This document shows, piece after piece, positions 62,215-64,000 of a stretch of 64,000 nucleotides of DNA (position 1 is its first letter; every line of letters begins with the position of its first letter). Under the pieces are notes generated by a model that was given only the letters and a program-made list of their open reading frames with translations, was not told the DNA's origin and ran no database searches. The position numbers and the translations under genes were made by a program. The stretch is from the NCBI GenBank assembly GCA_026874595.1, contig CM049308.1, positions 70,716,624 through 70,780,623 of the forward strand. The letters are read 5' to 3'. The stretch comes from Sipunculus nudus. Taxonomy: Eukaryota > Annelida > Sipuncula > Golfingiida > Sipunculidae.

Positions 62215-63995
62215 TGATAAGCAACCAAAATTATGACATATGGAGAAATCTTGAGGGCACATGAAAACTTAAACAGATCCACTATGACATGTGAAGACAT
62301 CTGCAGGTAAACATAAAACTTAAAACACATTGAGAAATAGGACCAAAATCCAGTATGACATGTGGAGACATCTGCAGGTGAACCAAAAAACTAAAACACA
62401 TTGAGAAATTGGACAAAAAGTTGATAACTTTATTTTAAGCTTGAGAGAACTATTTTTCAGATAGACACACCAAAACCAATCCAAACCAAGGTGTGCATGG
62501 AGCAATCACTGACCCAAATTTGAATAAAATCAGATAATATTTAGGAAAGTTATTGCAAGTAAACAACTAGAATATCAGCAGAAGCTGACAAAAGCCCTCA
62601 GCCAAAAGAACAGTGTTTAGAGGTGGTAACAGTAACAAGTACTAAATATCTGTTCTCACATGGATGTATATCTGTACATGCCTCAGTTATAAATTTAAAA
62701 TGGAGAGGTATGTACCATTATTCATAACAATCAACCAAATGCTTCCTGAAAAATAAGCTTCTAAGTTTTATTCTATTATAAGCTCTGTGACCTTGAAAAA
62801 TAGGTCAAGGTCACCTATCTTCGAACTTGACCGAGATTTTGTCGATATACATCTTCACCAGAGAAATAAAATTCCTATTTTGAATCCTTTTAGAAATATC
62901 CCGCTCACAAGGCCAAAGTTGAAAAATCCAAGAAAACTTCATTAAAAATCAGAAATTGCAGGTGGCGCCCCAAACTTGTGCAGTAGTTACAGACTATCAG
63001 TCCCTATGATCATAGTAAGTATTGTGAAAATCCAGCCAATGATTCCTGAGAAATAAGCTTCTAAATGTTTTTTCTATAATCAGCTCTAAAACTTAGAAAA
63101 ATAGGTCAAGGTCACCCATCTTCAAACTTGACCGAGAATTTGTCAATATACATCTTCACCAAAAAAATAAAATTCCTACGGTGAATCCTTTTAGAAATAT
63201 CCCGCTCACAATGCCAAAGTTGAAAAATCCAAGAAAACTTCATTAAAAATCAGAAATTGCAGGTGGCGCCCCAAACTTGTGCAGTAGTTACAGACTATCA
63301 GTCCCTATGATCATAGTAAGTATTGTGAAAATCCAGCCAATGATTCCTGAGAAATAAGCTTCTAAATGTTTTTTCTATAATCAGCTCTAAAACTTAGAAA
63401 AATAGGTCAAGGTCACCCATCTTCGAACTTGACCGAGAATTTGTCAATATTCATCTTCACCAAAAAAATAAAATTCCTACGGTGAATCCTTTTAGAGATA
63501 TCCCGCTCACAAGCACAAAGTTGAAAAATCCGATAAAAATTCATTAAAAATCAGAAATTGTAGGTGGCGCCACCAAACTTGTGTAGCAGGTACAGACTAT
63601 CAGTCCTAATAATCATAGTAAGTTTTGTGAAAATCCACCAAATGGTTCCTGAGTAATAAGCATCTAAGTGTTTTTCTATAAACAGCTCTAAAATGTAGAA
63701 AAATAGGTCAAGGTCACCGATCTTCGAACTTGACTGAGATTTTGTCGATATACATCTTTACCGAGGAAAGAAAATTCTGACGGCAAATCCTTTTCAAGAT
63801 ATCCCGCTCACAAGGTAAAAGTTAACGGACGCCGGAAGGACAGACAGACGGACAGACAAATGGACGGACAGCTTGGGTGACGACAATAGCCCATCAGCCT
63901 AAGGGCTGAGGGCTAAAAACCTGACCGACAGACAGACAGACAAACAGACAAACCCAAATCAATGTCCCTCATTCTGCAGCTGTGTGGGACAACAA
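62215..63995 (+). repeat. Family D repeat, copy 2, split by a nested insertion
   Basis: 62215-62565 matches 38460-38735 (ending GGAAAGTTATTGCA). 63919-63995 matches the continuation at 38747-38816 (AACCTGA, GACAGACAGACA, CCCAAATCAATGTCCC). The hairpin at the end is partly preserved (ATGTCCCTCATTCTG / GTGTGGGACA). The left part also has two imperfect internal copies of GACATGTGGAGACATCTGCA. Confidence 0.8.
62566..63918 (+). mobile_element. Family E element of about 1.35 kb nested in family D
   Basis: It starts near CAACTAGAATATCAGCAG, has four tandem units of about 301 bp (AGGTCAAGGTCACC near 62804, 63104, 63404 and 63707), each with GGTGGCGCC, a GACGG-type simple repeat at 63824-63870, and ends in a hairpin TAGCCCATCAGCC / GGGCTGAGGGCTA plus AAAA. 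Non-coding. Confidence 0.8.
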
Positions 63996-64000
63996 GCAGA

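Noticed and set aside
62143-64000. Upstream ZFYVE26 exons between 62143 and the window end
   Set aside because: The stretch is accounted for by family D and family E repeats; no acceptor-donor pair with a conserved reading frame was found, so the N-terminal exons must lie outside.
1-64000. Autonomous transposon proteins (transposase, reverse transcriptase, Rep-helicase)
   Set aside because: I looked for long frames or catalytic motifs in the repeats and found none; all elements here appear non-autonomous.

Overview
The window looks like intronic-rich nuclear DNA from an invertebrate animal, most likely a bivalve mollusc. The basis is a single split gene with GT-AG introns, AT-rich introns and dispersed repeats with GACGGACGG-type simple repeats and terminal hairpins of the kind common in bivalve genomes. 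The species call is inference. No bacterial features are present.

One gene fills the window. It runs on the minus strand from beyond base 64000 to a stop codon at 1551-1553. I could join 33 coding exons (62142 down to 1551) with consistent splice phases. They give 6249 coding bases, or 2082 residues plus a stop. The protein is the orthologue of ZFYVE26 (spastizin). A complete FYVE zinc finger lies at residues about 1331-1390 of the visible part, followed by about 690 residues of the conserved helical C-terminal region. By comparison with the human protein (about 2540 residues), roughly 490 N-terminal residues and the promoter lie outside the window. The known partners of this protein are spatacsin (SPG11) and the AP-5 adaptor, on late endosomes and lysosomes.

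Everything else is intron, 3' flank and repeats. From low to high coordinates: 1-1550 is the 3' flank with a TTAAAGGGGC-ended repeat and a tandem AATAAGACCACC array. Bases 1719-14326 hold a SINE pair, element A1, an AT microsatellite and a block with CTCF-like motifs. Bases 14516-19186 hold a 44-bp minisatellite of about 4 kb, interrupted by element A2. Bases 19337-32491 are exon-dense with small repeats and MITEs. Bases 32714-40590 hold element A3, a local duplication and another MITE. The 12.3-kb intron 40919-53262 holds a 2.1-kb tandem duplication of family A, a foldback element made of GCCTAGGC palindromes, a family B element and family C arrays. Bases 54692-59973 hold A6 and a second, oppositely oriented family B element. 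Bases 62143-64000 hold a 300-bp-unit element nested inside another repeat.

The most interesting signal outside the gene is the set of repeat families. Two nested insertions allow element ends to be read directly. They show that two sequences that look like separate repeats (a GGGACCCATGGGTCAC start and a GCTAAAAA hairpin end) are the two ends of one mobile element. Several families share a design of tandem core units, a GACGG-type simple repeat, a terminal hairpin and often a CTAAAAA end. This resembles non-autonomous Helitron/Helentron elements, such as the oyster pearl type. I found no transposase, reverse transcriptase or other second protein-coding gene.
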